Positions 1 through 11,522 of a DNA stretch of 64,000 nucleotides are shown piece after piece. Every line of letters begins with the position of its first letter. The first letter of the stretch is position 1. This DNA is from Enoplolaimus lenunculus (Eukaryota > Nematoda > Enoplea > Enoplida > Thoracostomopsidae), in NCBI GenBank assembly GCA_030248215.1, contig JASANG010000869.1, positions 1 through 64,000 of the forward strand. Direction: 5' to 3'. Under the pieces are notes generated by a model, which did no database searches, was not told the DNA's origin, and was given only the letters and a program-made list of their open reading frames with translations. The position numbers and the translations under genes are program-made.

Positions 1-109
1 AACGTTACGGCCATGTTCTATAACTAGTAGGTTGTTTTTGCAGACTATTCTAATTACATGTTTAAAAAATGGCAGGGTATTTTGACAGTGTGTTTTCCTT
101 GCGCAAAAT

Positions 110-345
110 AAATTCACCGAAAATTGTGAATTTCACCTTAACTTTGAATTTTCCAGCTGAAATATGAATTTACCGTCAAAATTGAAGTTTTCCGCCCAAA
201 TTTGAATTTTCCCGCTAAAACTTAATTTTCCAACCAAAATTTCAATTTCCCGTAAAAATTTGAATTTCCCGTCGAAATTTTAAGTTCCCGCTAATATTTA
301 AATTTTCCCGCCAAAAGTTGAATTTTCCCACCAATATTTAAATTT
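110..345 (+). repeat. Degenerate tandem repeat of about 22-25 bp
   Basis: About ten diverged copies of a unit like TTTGAATTTTCCCGCCAAAA, with variable spacing. No coding frame and no terminal repeats are seen. Confidence 0.7.
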
Positions 346-908
346 TTCATCAAAATGTTAATATCTAAACCAAAATTTAAAGGATTAAGAAAAATTTTAA
401 ACCCTGAAGTTTCTAAACATTAACCGTACAACTTGCACTGTATTTTAAAAGGTTGATATTTTTTACACACTATTTTTTATTTCTTTTTATTTTGTAGGTC
501 ATTTGTATTGCTAGGTAAAATTTTTGACATTTTTTAGAGAGTGTTCGTCAGCTAGATATTAAAATGGTGGGACATTTTTTGACATTGGCGACAGCAGTAT
601 AACCTGGAAGGTGCATTAGTGGCGAATCAATCGACTTATGTTATTTACTTTTTTAATGCTCGAGCCTATTTCTAAAACATTTACCCGAACTTAGCTAAAC
701 AAATCTAGCTAAATACTCTATTAACGGCACAGCACAGCAAAGCTTTTCTGAAAATATTCTGAAGGAACTAATATAATGTAATATTTGAAACGTTTTTAAA
801 AATCGTCTATACTGAAATTTTAAGAAAGGGCATATGTAAACTTCTGTTTACAATACTAGCCTAAACCTAATCCCAAACCTAAGTTTTATACAAAAATATG
901 CAAATTTG

Positions 909-1119
909 GGCCCATGTATAGAACAGGGCCGGATCGTTTTCCGAAGGGGCTATAATAGAATCAGTTTAACCTTCAGACTAATTTTTTTGCTTTTTAGGCT
1001 TAGGCTTAGGGTTAGACTTAGGCTTAAGAATAAGCTCATCTATACGCTTAGGCTCAGCTTAAGCTTAGGCTTAGGAATATGCTTATACTACTGTTTCGAC
1101 CCTGTTCTATACATTGGCC
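909..1119 (+). mobile_element. Family A element (GGCC[C/A]ATGT ends, TTAGGC core)
   Basis: Begins GGCCCATGTATAGAACAGGG and ends CCCTGTTCTATACATTGGCC, an imperfect terminal inverted repeat. The interior has TTAGGC-type hexamers. Flanking octamers CAAATTTG and AAAATTTG match at 7 of 8 bases, as for an 8-bp target duplication. No protein is encoded, so it must be mobilised by a partner. Confidence 0.85.
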
Positions 1120-3202
1120 AAAATTTGTAATACTGTAATGTACAAAAACCAATAAATGAGTCAAAAACATTGACTTCCCTCATTTCAACTTTACTTCAAA
1201 ACACGCAAACGAATACCGATTGATTGCGACCACGAATTCTGAACCAAATGTTAGCGTGAGTTATATCGTTTGGACGACACTGTTATTAAACTTGAAAACA
1301 TAAACACTTTGTACAGTTTTAAGTGTTTGGAAAACTTTTTTTACAGTTGCCCGTGATATTTTTGTTACATTTTTTAAGCTATGATTTATTGTTTGACTTT
1401 CACAAACAGCTGGTTTTTAAATGTTTTATGGAAATTGAAACTTCTGTGTCCTGGGGCTTGGTTTTGGGCATAATTTTTCAATGTTTTTTCAGCCTTTTTT
1501 GGACAGCATTTTTCCAGTCTGATGAACGCTTAAAGTTCGAGTTAATAATGGTTATTTTTGACATTTTTATTCGAAAAAAAGGTGAAGGAAGGTTTTCATG
1601 TTATACTATGAAACAGCAAAAAGTATTGAAAAATTAATGAGGCAGTTGGCAATGAACTTAGCCAATTAAAATTAAATGTCCGTTAGCTTGAAAGTAACAA
1701 AGTGTTAATACTCGCTGATTCTTCGGCGTTAGTGCATTAATATTAGGTTTGGCACGAATTACATGTATTGAGCGAAGCTCGGACATACTTTAGTATTTAC
1801 ATTTCTCATCATCAGATACCCTTTGGACTACAAGTTTCAACTGTACAGGAAATTCATAGGTACAAGATAATACCTTTACTGTCACAGCTCACGTACCTAA
1901 TTTACCAGTTATAAAGTAGCTGCTGGTTCGAAAGTGTCCCAATTTCAAAAGCTATTTTTAAATATTTCACGCCCGAAAACCCTAATGCAAAAAGTGCACA
2001 AATCCTTATAGATATGATATATTCCCCAACTCAACTGCTATGGTTGGCATAGCTAATATACAAACTAGATAGTAGCTAGATATTCATTTAGTTTTAGATG
2101 TTTGTAAACAATTTATACTAATCAGCCTGCTTTGCGCAATGCGCAAATGTTAGCGAATAAACAGCAATCTGTGTGCAAATTTTCTTTTCACAGAACAATC
2201 ACTTTTTTGTTCCAACCGAATATTGTAAACAAAGTAAAGCTTGAAAGTTGCCCAAAATACGTATGTGGGCCATTCCAGCTTTCATATATAGATATTCAGA
2301 TTTTCCCACCCAAATGTCTGTCAGTACTGAACTCGCATTGCTTGTAAAACACTAATAACTAGTGAAATAATTTTAAAACTTCTGATACCTAACCAATTGT
2401 TCAAATTAGCATGTAGGTAATAAATGTTTAGCATTTCGAAACCTCAGTGAAAAGTTATCAGACGGACGAACCGCTCACCTTCTGAATTTCAAGTGCAAAA
2501 CATAAAACACTTCCTCGTAGTTTCACTTGACGTTATAGATACTTGTATACGATGAGCACTAAATAACAGTGGTTTGTTGATATTTACGTGACGTCCACAT
2601 TTTGACGGCGTACCCGTCATTTTAGATCACAACATTTCTTGTTGACGTCGAATCAACATGGGCAAAACATGTTCCGTGCTGTCGCAGTTATAACGTGTGA
2701 ACCTCGCAACGAGACCGTGATCAAAACTGTTTTTATTTTCAATGTGTCCATCGTATAGGATTGCTTTTTCCAAGTTCCTTAAATGTTGCACAGCATTGCA
2801 CTGTCAAAGTTTTTTCTTCCACCAAATTCTACTGAAAACAATTAATTATTTCTATATTCTTAATAATATTTCTTCGACACAGTCTGGTGACTGCTTTTTC
2901 TCTATTCAAGTGGCACACTACGGTTTTGGCAGCTTGCACCCCCAACAAAACGATATTGCTGGAATGCAAACTGCAATTTCTACAATTCTGTACGTGTTTT
3001 TGCGCAATTTCTAGGTCGTTTTAGTTTTTATTAAGATATGTTATTGTTTTTTTTCAACGAAGCTTTGAAAAACTGCCAGCAATTCTTTGTATATAAATAC
3101 AACAAAAGTTCAATAAATCTTAATTGTACCCTGAGCTATGACAGATTTTGTGGGTAACAAAAGTTGGCAAAATTGTTCCCAACAGCGGATAATCGAGATA
3201 GG
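1120..3202. other. No feature recognised
   Basis: AT-rich sequence with only short open frames (longest about 100 codons) that show no domain, splice pattern or repeat match. Confidence 0.5.
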
Positions 3203-3622
3203 TACTGTATTGACCCGAATAAGAGAGGGGTCCCCATTTTGAGTCCGAATCAATAGCAGTCCGTATCCCTAATAAGAGTCCGTAAGCGGATAGAATACCT
3301 AAACCCGAATTAGAGTCCATAAATGTCAATTAACATAAATGACTCCAGGACCAAACAATTTGAGTTCGAAACTTTAAAGCGTACTTAAAATTTAAAAGTA
3401 CATTCCTAACTATTACCTTGTATTATCGCTCAAGCTATTGATTCAAGACAAATATACGTTTAATTCAACGGACAGTTGCAATACCGGATATATATCAGTA
3501 ACGAAGTGCAGCGGAGGGTGGGTTAAAGAAAATAATAGTCCGTAACCGAATAACAAGGGGGGTACCCTATGGAGAGGCCAAATAAATATCAGTCCCCCTC
3601 TCTTATTCGGGTCACTACAGTA
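3203..3622 (+). mobile_element. Family B element (CTGTAGTGACCCG ends, TA-flanked)
   Basis: TA then CTGTATTGACCCGAATAAGA at the left and TCTTATTCGGGTCACTACAG then TA at the right. The 420-bp interior has no coding capacity. TA flanks suggest a Tc1/mariner-type non-autonomous element. Confidence 0.88.
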
Positions 3623-4754
3623 CTTAAAATATGTAAGTACATGAGAATTTTCTTACAAACGAAACTTAAATAATTTAGTAAGAAAATTTTCATGTACCTA
3701 CTTTACAATTTCAAGATATATCAGATCCATTTCTAAGCTAATTTGTCGATTCAATTAGCATTAAGCCAGTTTTTAGCTAAAATTACGGATGTGCCTGTGA
3801 TTCCCATGCTTGTTTTTTTTGTATTTCTGCCGCAATGAAGCCCTTGGTTTCGGTGTAATGAGGTATTTTTAAAACTGTGTACACAATTACACCACATATA
3901 CGATGTCTTGAAATAGCAGAAACATAACAATAATGTTGTATTCCTGTGCTTCTTAAAATACAACGAAAATATATACGGAATCACACTGTGACAGACAAGA
4001 AAACAAAACCTCGAACGCGATTTATTACAACTTTTACACCGTTGTTTCTGTCGGTTTTGTATCGAACACCGCAGTGAGAGAGTGAGTTCCTTATCTTCCA
4101 ACCGCTTGATTTCGTACAACTTTTCCGCCTAATAAACGTCGAAGTAACAAAGCAAAAAGATAAGTATGTTTCGTCGGATGATAATTTTTTAGCTGATACA
4201 AGCTTAACTTTTGGACAATTGCCGTTTGACATTTATGTTTGTGTATTTGGTGGAAAAAGATTAGGCACATATTATCACATTGATTTGAGCGACAAAAAGA
4301 GAACGAATTAGTTATTTTTGGTTACTTCTGTAACAAGAAACCATTTTAAGTCAATTTGAGCTGATTTTAATTCCGGGCGAGTTGATTAGCTCAGAATGAG
4401 TTTAATGAATTGAGAATTGTGAGTTCTGAAATACCTAAATTGAGTCTGAGCAATTCAAGTCATTCTAAATTAAAATCGATTTTTGCTGGAATTTAACAGT
4501 GCAGCAGCTTAAATTTTCACCTGCAAACTTCCTCCGTTGGGAGTGAGTCTTGTTTAGCCTTTATATTGTAGATGCCTCTGAATTCACTGCTATATGCGAA
4601 AATATGTCTTGAACTCAATGATCTGTTAAGACATTGAACATTAAAATAAGTTTCTTTTTTGAACCCTTATATACGAGGTATTCAGCCCTATTTTAGACTA
4701 AATTTTCTCGCCGAAAATAAATCTGCAGTTCAAGATTAGCTAATCTTTATAGAC
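3623..4754. other. No feature recognised
   Basis: Short minus-strand frames (up to 122 codons at 3751-4119) are unremarkable in composition and have no recognisable motif. Confidence 0.5.
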
Positions 4755-4977
4755 TACACTGCAAAAATGGTGGGTCAAATTGATTCTCTCCGAAATAGGC
4801 TTTTCCGGACTACACAAACGGAGTCAAAATTCGACTCCACCAGAGTCAAATTCGACTCAATGAATCGCTCAGTGAGTCGAATTTCACATAGGCGGAGTCG
4901 AATTTGACTCAGTATGTGGAGTCCGGAAAAGTTCATTTCGGAGAGAGTCAATTTGACTAATCATTTTTTGCAGTGTA
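4755..4977 (+). mobile_element. Family E near-palindromic element
   Basis: TACACTGCAAAAATGGTGGG to TCATTTTTTGCAGTGTA. The two halves, each full of GAGTCAAATT-type motifs, are inverted copies, so the single strand would fold into one long hairpin. TA flanks. Confidence 0.88.
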
Positions 4978-6086
4978 GTGAGTTAGCTTAGTTAATCGAA
5001 AGTACAATGTTTACTCGGCACATGCTCTCCGGAATGTCACACTTAAACATTTTTACTCTAAGTATACCTCACCTCCTGCAGAAGAATTCGCCTAGGCTAA
5101 TCTAGACACACTAAAATTTCAAGCATTAACAGTTTTGTACTTGTTGGTCAAGTTGAATTTTGTAACAACCGTTTGTTCTGTATTGTGCTAAAATTTGTTC
5201 TGAAGCTAAATATTTAAAGCTGATGTGAGCATTGAACCACAAGCTTTCTGGCAAAAAAAGCGTAGGCATCATAAAAATACGCCTAAATTTGGCCAAAAAT
5301 GAAAATTCAAAAATTCACCGCGGAAACCTGAGCAAAAGACTTAATTTGTCTAGTAACTTTTGTTTCACTATTTAAACAAATTTTGATATAGTTGATTTTT
5401 CTTGATATATCTTCAATATTGTATTATATATGTGTATTTTCGAGACAGCAAATATTAAGATGCTTTATTCTGTTGCTGACTAGAAAGCACAACCGCTAGC
5501 AGTGTTTAGTTTAAATTTTGAGACTTCTTTCAACGCTGCAGCCAAAACGGCTACAATATATTGTATTTATTTGATTTGTAATATCGGTTTCACTTCGGGA
5601 AGATATAGCTGTATATACAAACAAAAAATTTATGCCCCTCACAATACGGAAGGATACTTTATAGTCTGAAATGTTTTTTGCCTTGTCTATAAACATTTTT
5701 AAGAAAGAGATATATTCGTTGTGTCCCTCCTATTTACGCCCTTATTTGTAAATCGTCGTTCACTGCGTTTACTGTCTCAAAGTAAAGCGCAAAGTGCTGT
5801 TCCTGTGTAATGACTGCATTGAACAGTTTTCATTTTGACCATCGACACTGAGAACTTATGTATCGTTTATAAGTTTTCGACTTTTAGTTCCGGTTACTCG
5901 ATAGTAGCGCAACATTACGGACTGAAGCCATATTTGAAGCGTTGGCTCATTTTGTACTCATTGTTCCACATTTATGATTTGCAGTTAGGATCAGGCTTAT
6001 TAAAGCTCGTGTAAAAGCGTAGGCAAAGGTTTAGGCTTTTATTAAGCTCAAGCATTTTCCGAAAGCTAAATCTAACCGTAAAAATT
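4978..6086. other. No feature recognised
   Basis: AT-rich; a few TTAGGC-like words near 6000-6060 suggest a decayed repeat. Confidence 0.5.
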
Positions 6087-6357
6087 TTAACCCTTTCTCA
6101 CATGAATATTTTCTATTTCCCATGAGACCTACTTTTATGCAAGGATTCGAACTCCAGTGACTGGAGTGGGAGGCGTATACCATCACCACTCAGCTATAGG
6201 AGCTTGACGCTCGAGCCCGAGGGGGCTCTCACGTTTTGTGGTGATTCAGTACTGTGTATACGTGTTGCAATTGTTAAACACGGTGCGATATACTTTTTTT
6301 AACGTATATATACTGCGACTAGTTGCCTATAGGCAACTCAATGTGAGAAGGGGTTAA
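6087..6357 (-). mobile_element. Family G: piggyBac-like element carrying a tRNA-derived module
   Basis: TTAA then CCCTTTCTCACATGAAT at the left; TCAATGTGAGAAGGGG then TTAA at the right. TTAA flanks and CCC-starting inverted ends are typical of piggyBac-type elements. On the minus strand at about 6132-6203 lies a tRNA-like stretch with box A TAGCTGAGTGGT and box B AGTTCGAATCC, resembling tRNA-Gly (CCC). It also holds a TTGCCTATAGGCAA palindrome near the right end. Confidence 0.85.
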
Positions 6358-6493
6358 ATGTTTTGTGGATAGTTTACAACAGCCGAAGCGGGAATCATTA
6401 CGTTATCTCGTTTTGAGAACATTACTGCAGCGAGAATATTGGACTGGGACGTACAAATTCGGACCCGGTAGAAACAAATACATTGCAGGTTTG

Positions 6494-6580
6494 GGCCTAT
6501 GTATAGAACAGGGGTGGATCTTTTTTCCCTGTGGGACTGTAATACGGTCAGTTTAATCTTTGGACTAGTTTTTTTTTGCG
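6494..6580 (+). mobile_element. Family A element, left end only
   Basis: GGCCTATGTATAGAACAGGG and the conserved left arm, cut off where a family B fragment begins. The hexamer array and right end are missing. Confidence 0.75.
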
Positions 6581-6581
6581 T

Positions 6582-6915
6582 AGGAGTCCGAATCACTAGA
6601 ACTTCGTATCTCTAATAAGAGTCCCTAAGCGGATAGAGTTCCTAAACCGTAATTAATAGAGTGCATGAATGCCAGTTGTTCCTAATATTAGTGCATAAAT
6701 AACTATACGCCCAAATAAAATTGACTTCGCTGCTTAAGGCATAGTTAAGTTTTGAAGGTACATTTCTAAGTAACCTTGCCTTATCGCTGACGCTTAAACA
6801 GACGTTTAATTCAACGGATTTGCAGTACCGGATATATATCAATAGCGATGGGTGGCGGAGCGTTGGTCAAAAATAACTAACCGTCCGTAACCGAATAACA
6901 GCGGATACCTTCTGA
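6582..6915 (+). mobile_element. Family B fragment
   Basis: Interior of family B (AGTCCGAATCACTAGAACTT onward) to CCGTAACCGAATAACAGCGG; both ends are missing. It abuts a family A left end. Confidence 0.8.
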
Positions 6916-7306
6916 AGGTACATGAGTGAGGGATTTACATCTTTCCCAAACAAAATCTTGGCTACAACCCTGTTTCTGTAACGCGAAATTTCTAGAGCGA
7001 AAGTTTTTAGTAATCTCAACTCTGTGACTGGTAAACGCAGTGTATAAATATAGTTGTTTCTGGTGAGTCAGTCTAGACTTTGCGTTAAAAGAGCTGTTGT
7101 TCAAGTGTTTAAAATGGCTAAAAGCTAGAAAATATTGCTACTATTAAGACTGTTTTTTGCGGTGTTTGTTCGTGACCGGTCGGTTATTAATATGATACGT
7201 AACCGGCCAAGTATTGTGTTTGGTGCGTAGTCTTTGTGGTGGTTCTTTCTGTGTTTGTAGGGTTTTACGGTCAATTTCTTCTAATCCAACTATTTTTTAA
7301 AGTATC

Positions 7307-7514
7307 GGCCCATGTAAAAATCCGGGGCGGATAGTTTTTCTGTGGGACTAGAATAGAGTAAGCCTATGCTTCAGACTAATTTTCTTGCTTGGCTTAGGTT
7401 TAGGCTTAGGCTTAGGAATATGCTCATTCCTACGGTTAGGTTTAGGTTTAGGCTCAGGCTTAGGCTTACGAACATGCTTGTAATACTGTTCCGTCCCTTT
7501 TCTTTACATTGGCC
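7307..7514 (+). mobile_element. Family A element
   Basis: Starts GGCCCATGTAAAAATCCGGG and ends TTTACATTGGCC, with TTAGGC and TTAGGT hexamers in two blocks. Flanks AAAGTATC and AAAGCATC match at 7 of 8 bases. Confidence 0.88.
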
Positions 7515-9595
7515 AAAGCATCCAAGTACGAGCCACCTAAAACATCGCAACATTAACCGAGTTTAAAATATTTTGCATTCGAATTTAGTACTAAAATTTC
7601 GTTTGGCTTCTCGCTCTCTTCGTTCGCACGGTTGCCCAACCTACAACCTGCTAAAAGTTTCTGGATTCGCCGAACGTCTTTGATCACCGATGGATCTAAA
7701 GGGAAGACCGCCCGATCCAGGTCATGGTCTCCCATCCAGGATCAAAGCAAAACTTATGCATTTAAGCACTAAGTGTGCTGATTTTCATTGTAGTAGCTCG
7801 CCGTGCCCACCGTCAGAAATTATTCGATCCGCCACTCTGCAAGCAATGTTCTCGTACGGTGGTGCTTTGGAACACTGCTTTATTAAATGTTAAACAATAA
7901 TAATTCAAACCGCAAGCTATTTTTCCGCCACAAAAACGTATTAAATAAGCTTCGGTGAGGTTTTTGCCATTGTAATAAACTGAGGAACGAAAAACCAGTT
8001 TTGCCTCATTGGTGGGGCGGACGTTTTATAATTTTCAAGGCATATCAGGTTTGTTGCAGTGAAAATGAACACATTTGGTAAACATCAATTAGGCGTAAAC
8101 TATTTACAAGCGATTGGCAATTTGTCATTTTGTGATCAACGATTGTTGTTGCGGTTTGTGCGCAAAAAAATCTCACTACAATACCGATGTAAAATTCACA
8201 GGGAACATTTTAATATGCTTAGTGCATATTATGCAATTTGTTTTGCAAGTTGCATTAGCAATTCAGAAAAACTCTAAGAATGGTTACAGTTTCGGATGCT
8301 TGTACACTACCCGTTAATCGTTTAGTTTGGGAGCCTAAACCGCAAGTGCAAATTCGAAGCGTAAGCCAAAGTTGTGCCAAAACAAAGTCTAGCCGGGGCA
8401 TTAGCTTGACAAAACAAACTTTCAAGCGGGGCTACAACTTTTCAACTCGGGCGAATGATTTTAGCAAAAGCGCAGAACGTTCCGGGCCGGTATTGCTTAT
8501 TTTCGCATTGCAGCCATCTATATCGCGTTTGTACTGGTATATATGACACCAAATTTAGTGTTTTATGAACCGTTAACAGCAGACAATATTAATCTTCTAA
8601 AATATCAGTTAAATCTTTCGGCTCTCGTTCAATGGTCTATTAGTAAATTTGATAAATGTCTTAAATTCAAAACAATTTTCGCTTAATATTTATCCATGAC
8701 TTCGCTTTAAAACCATCGCAGTACATCTTTGCTGCTGATATTTTCCAATAAAAACGTTGAAGCGCCATTAGTAGGTAGATCCAGCGGGGGGGCGTACGCC
8801 CCCCTCGTGTGAAAATTTATGGTGATAAAATGGTAAGGTCCCTCTTTTTACCTTACAATTATTTTTTCTCCTCAGAAAATTGACACGTTTATAGCATACG
8901 GTAAACAATGCGTTTGGTAACATTTTTGCCAGCCCGCCGTCAGAAATTTGAAGATTCGCCGCTCTGAGGCGCAGATGGTCTTCGAATTTTTTCGATGCTA
9001 TAAGTAACGTAAGTCAGGATCAATCTTTGTTACTACTTATACACAGTTCTTTTGAGGGTGTAATATTTGATAGCGAAGTGCATACAGTTGTTTGTCATGT
9101 TTAAGGCAGTTGAAGTGAAAATTTAAAAAAATATGGCCATTTTTGTTCTCGTTTATGTTGCGATCTGAATCGAATTTAACGTTGAAAAATTTTGTGATAT
9201 TAACGATTTTAAAACTGAACAAAACTACTTTGTCATTATATGAATATTATGAGATTGTGAAAAAGTTGCTAAATTTGCGAAAACTTTTCGGTCAAAGTGT
9301 AAGCACTTGCTGTAACCTAGGAATCTAACCGTATCTGGGGGAACCGTTTCCATATTTCAAACACAAGCCTTCCTACGCTGCTACGGTATTCGATCCCCAA
9401 GCCAGTCTGATGAGGACTCTTTGTCGCGTAATAATAATATCAGTCAAGCGGCATTAGCATGGAACTTAGAATACTATGTTGTATAGAGCAGGACATTTTG
9501 GACGTTACTCTGCGCTCTGTGAATTATCTGCATGCAGTATTAATAAAAGCATGAAACATTAAAGAATACTGTAGTTCAGTTATGTAATGCATCAA
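7515..9595. other. No gene; repeat-like modules
   Basis: A module with CCGTCAGAAATT then GATCCGCC or GATTCGCC appears at about 7808 and 8938, hinting at another dispersed repeat. The 8280-8546 frame has no recognisable motif. Confidence 0.45.
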
Positions 9596-10000
9596 GAGTG
9601 CAGAACCGGAGAATGCACTGGGGTGGGGGCTCCCTCATGTTCCAGGGTGGCGGCTTCTCATGTTCCAGGGTGGGGGCTTCTCATATTCCAGGGTGGGGGC
9701 ACCCAAACTCGCGAGCGAAGTGGTCGACAAGCCAGACGCATTTTAAAACTTAAGCGGTTTTTGTTTCAACCGGTTAGTGTGAGGGGCCTGTAAGAGGTGT
9801 GGCTCCACAATTGGGGGTATGGGGGATGGCTGCTTCGGCCCTGCCCCATACACCCATTTCGGGGCGGGCACCCCAAAGAGAGGCCCCAACCGTAACAAGA
9901 TTTTAAACAAAAAATTTTAAAAAATGTTTTGATCACAGCAAGCGGCCCCCGCTCTGGAACTAAAGAGGGCCCTCAATCTAACCTGCTTCGGCACTGCAAC
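9596..10000 (+). repeat. Family M repeat (TTCCAGGGTGGGGGC)
   Basis: Three tandem units of TCATGTTCCAGGGTGG-type, then GCGAGCGAAGTGGTCGACAA, then a GTTTCAACCGGTTAGTGTGA stretch and a second G-rich arm. The same modules recur in reverse at 42150-42352. Confidence 0.65.
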
Positions 10001-10225
10001 TATGTGATACTTTTCGTCGAGTGATGAAGTTTAACCTTGAATTCTGTCTAGAAATTTAAGTAATCTTTTCAATATGATGTGCATTGTGTAAATAATGTTT
10101 CTCTATTTTTGATTGACATAAAATGCTTTTAGTTTTTAGTTTTTAATCTGCAAAGTTGTGTCTGATAATTTACAGCGTCGCGTGTATCCAGTGAGCATGG
10201 GTATATATCTGTTCACCAGCGCTGT

Positions 10226-10523
10226 GGCCCATGTAAACATCAGGGGCGGAACGTTTTTCAGTGGGACAGCAATAGAGTAAACTTAAACTTTAGACTGATT
10301 TTTGATTGGCTTTAAGGCTTAGGCTTAAGAATATGCTCATTTTTACGCTTAGGCTTAGGCTTAGGCTTAGGCTTAGAAATATGCTCATTCTTACGCTTAG
10401 GCTTAGGCTTAGGCTTAGGCTTTGGCCTAGGCTTAGAAATATGCTCATTCTTACGCTTAGGCTTAGGCGTAGGCTTAGGAATATGCTTATAACACTATTT
10501 CGCACGTGTTGTTTACATTGGCC
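10226..10523 (+). mobile_element. Family A element with the longest TTAGGC array
   Basis: GGCCCATGTAAACATCAGGG to TTTACATTGGCC. Three blocks of near-perfect TTAGGC hexamers are separated by a repeated AATATGCTCATTCTTACGC spacer, so there is a higher-order repeat of about 60 bp. Confidence 0.88.
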
Positions 10524-10682
10524 AGCCGCTGTCATGGTAAAAATTTCGTGACGCACATAGTTCATTATAAGCTCATAGTTGTTTTTAGCCGAAAAACTGA
10601 AAAATATGGCAAGGTTAAAACGCAAGACATCGAAAAATTTGTTGAAGTATCTTCGCCATTTCTACTGCAAAATTCTGAGTCC

Positions 10683-10754
10683 CAGTGGCGGATCCAGGAT
10701 CTCAAGATGGGGGGGGGGCAAAATTTCATAGGTAATAAACATATTTTTGACCCA
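10683..10754 (+). mobile_element. Family C (hAT-like) element, left end
   Basis: CAGTGGCGGATCCAGGATCT with the G-run and AATTTCATAGGTAATAAAC interior shared with the copies at 31602 and 53474; cut by a family B element. Confidence 0.8.
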
Positions 10755-10910
10755 TACTGTAGTGACCCAAATAAAAGGGGGGTCCCCATTTTGAGTCCCA
10801 ATTAATAGGAGTCCGTATCTCTAATAAGAATCCGTAAGCGGGTAGAGTCCTTAAACCCTTGTTTAGAGTCCATAAATGTCTATTATCCCTAATTGAGTTG
10901 TGGACTCAGT
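10755..10910 (+). mobile_element. Family B left part, joined to a family C element
   Basis: TACTGTAGTGACCCAAATAA and about 150 bases of interior. It starts exactly where the hAT-like element at 10683 stops, which looks like an insertion followed by loss. Confidence 0.78.
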
Positions 10911-11077
10911 GAGTCCACAACTGATTACTTAGCATCGTATTTTGTTCGGTGTATGGCTATTATGCAAGACCATTTTTCTGATAGTAAAAGAAATTAAAAG
11001 TTTACAAAGCCCGAAACAATGCCACAAACGGTACGAATTTCTCTTTACATTGACTCTTCAGAGCTAGGTTGGAGTCC

Positions 11078-11316
11078 TACTGTAGTGACCCGAATAAGGC
11101 GGGGAGACTGATATTTATTTGGCATCTCCGGAGACTACCCCTCCCCTGTTATTCGGTTACGGACTGTTAAGGGATAATTGACATTTATAGACTCCAATTA
11201 GGGTTTACGGACTCTATCCGCTTACGGACTATTATTAGGGATATGGACTCCTATCGATTGTGACCAAAATGGGGAACCCTGTCTTATTACCCCCTTCTTA
11301 TTCTGGTCACTACAGC
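11078..11316 (-). mobile_element. Family B element, shortened
   Basis: TACTGTAGTGACCCGAATAA to TTCTGGTCACTACAG with only about 240 bases; the central third is missing relative to the 420-bp copies. Confidence 0.85.
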
Positions 11317-11409
11317 ACATAAATTTCAAATAGTTCAATTTCTAAACGTCAATGCCTGCAGCCAACTGTCATCTTATTTCAGAGGCTAAACATGTTTCAT
11401 AGGGTTTCA

Positions 11410-11522
11410 TACTATGGTTTTCGACGACTTACTAGCAAGGTTGAAAATTTTCTTAGGGAGCCAAAATTGTTTCAGAAGGGGCTGCGTCCCATTGGCCCCT
11501 CCGGTCGCTACGGGCCCGTAAA
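11410..11522 (+). mobile_element. Family D fragment
   Basis: Shares GACTTACTAGCAAGGTTGAA and the CGCTACGGGCCCG end with family D; the left end is missing. Confidence 0.65.

Noticed and set aside
3751-4119. 122-codon minus-strand frame
   Set aside because: No recognisable motif and overlapping frames of similar quality; probably chance.
6132-6203. Functional tRNA-Gly gene on the minus strand
   Set aside because: Box A and B are present, but the arms do not pair cleanly by eye and the same stretch recurs inside a TTAA-flanked element at 52.6 and 58.0 kb, so it is a repeat module.
10306-10490. Interstitial telomere (fusion site)
   Set aside because: The hexamers are interrupted by fixed spacers and enclosed by element ends with a near 8-bp duplication; this is a transposon core, not a telomere remnant.
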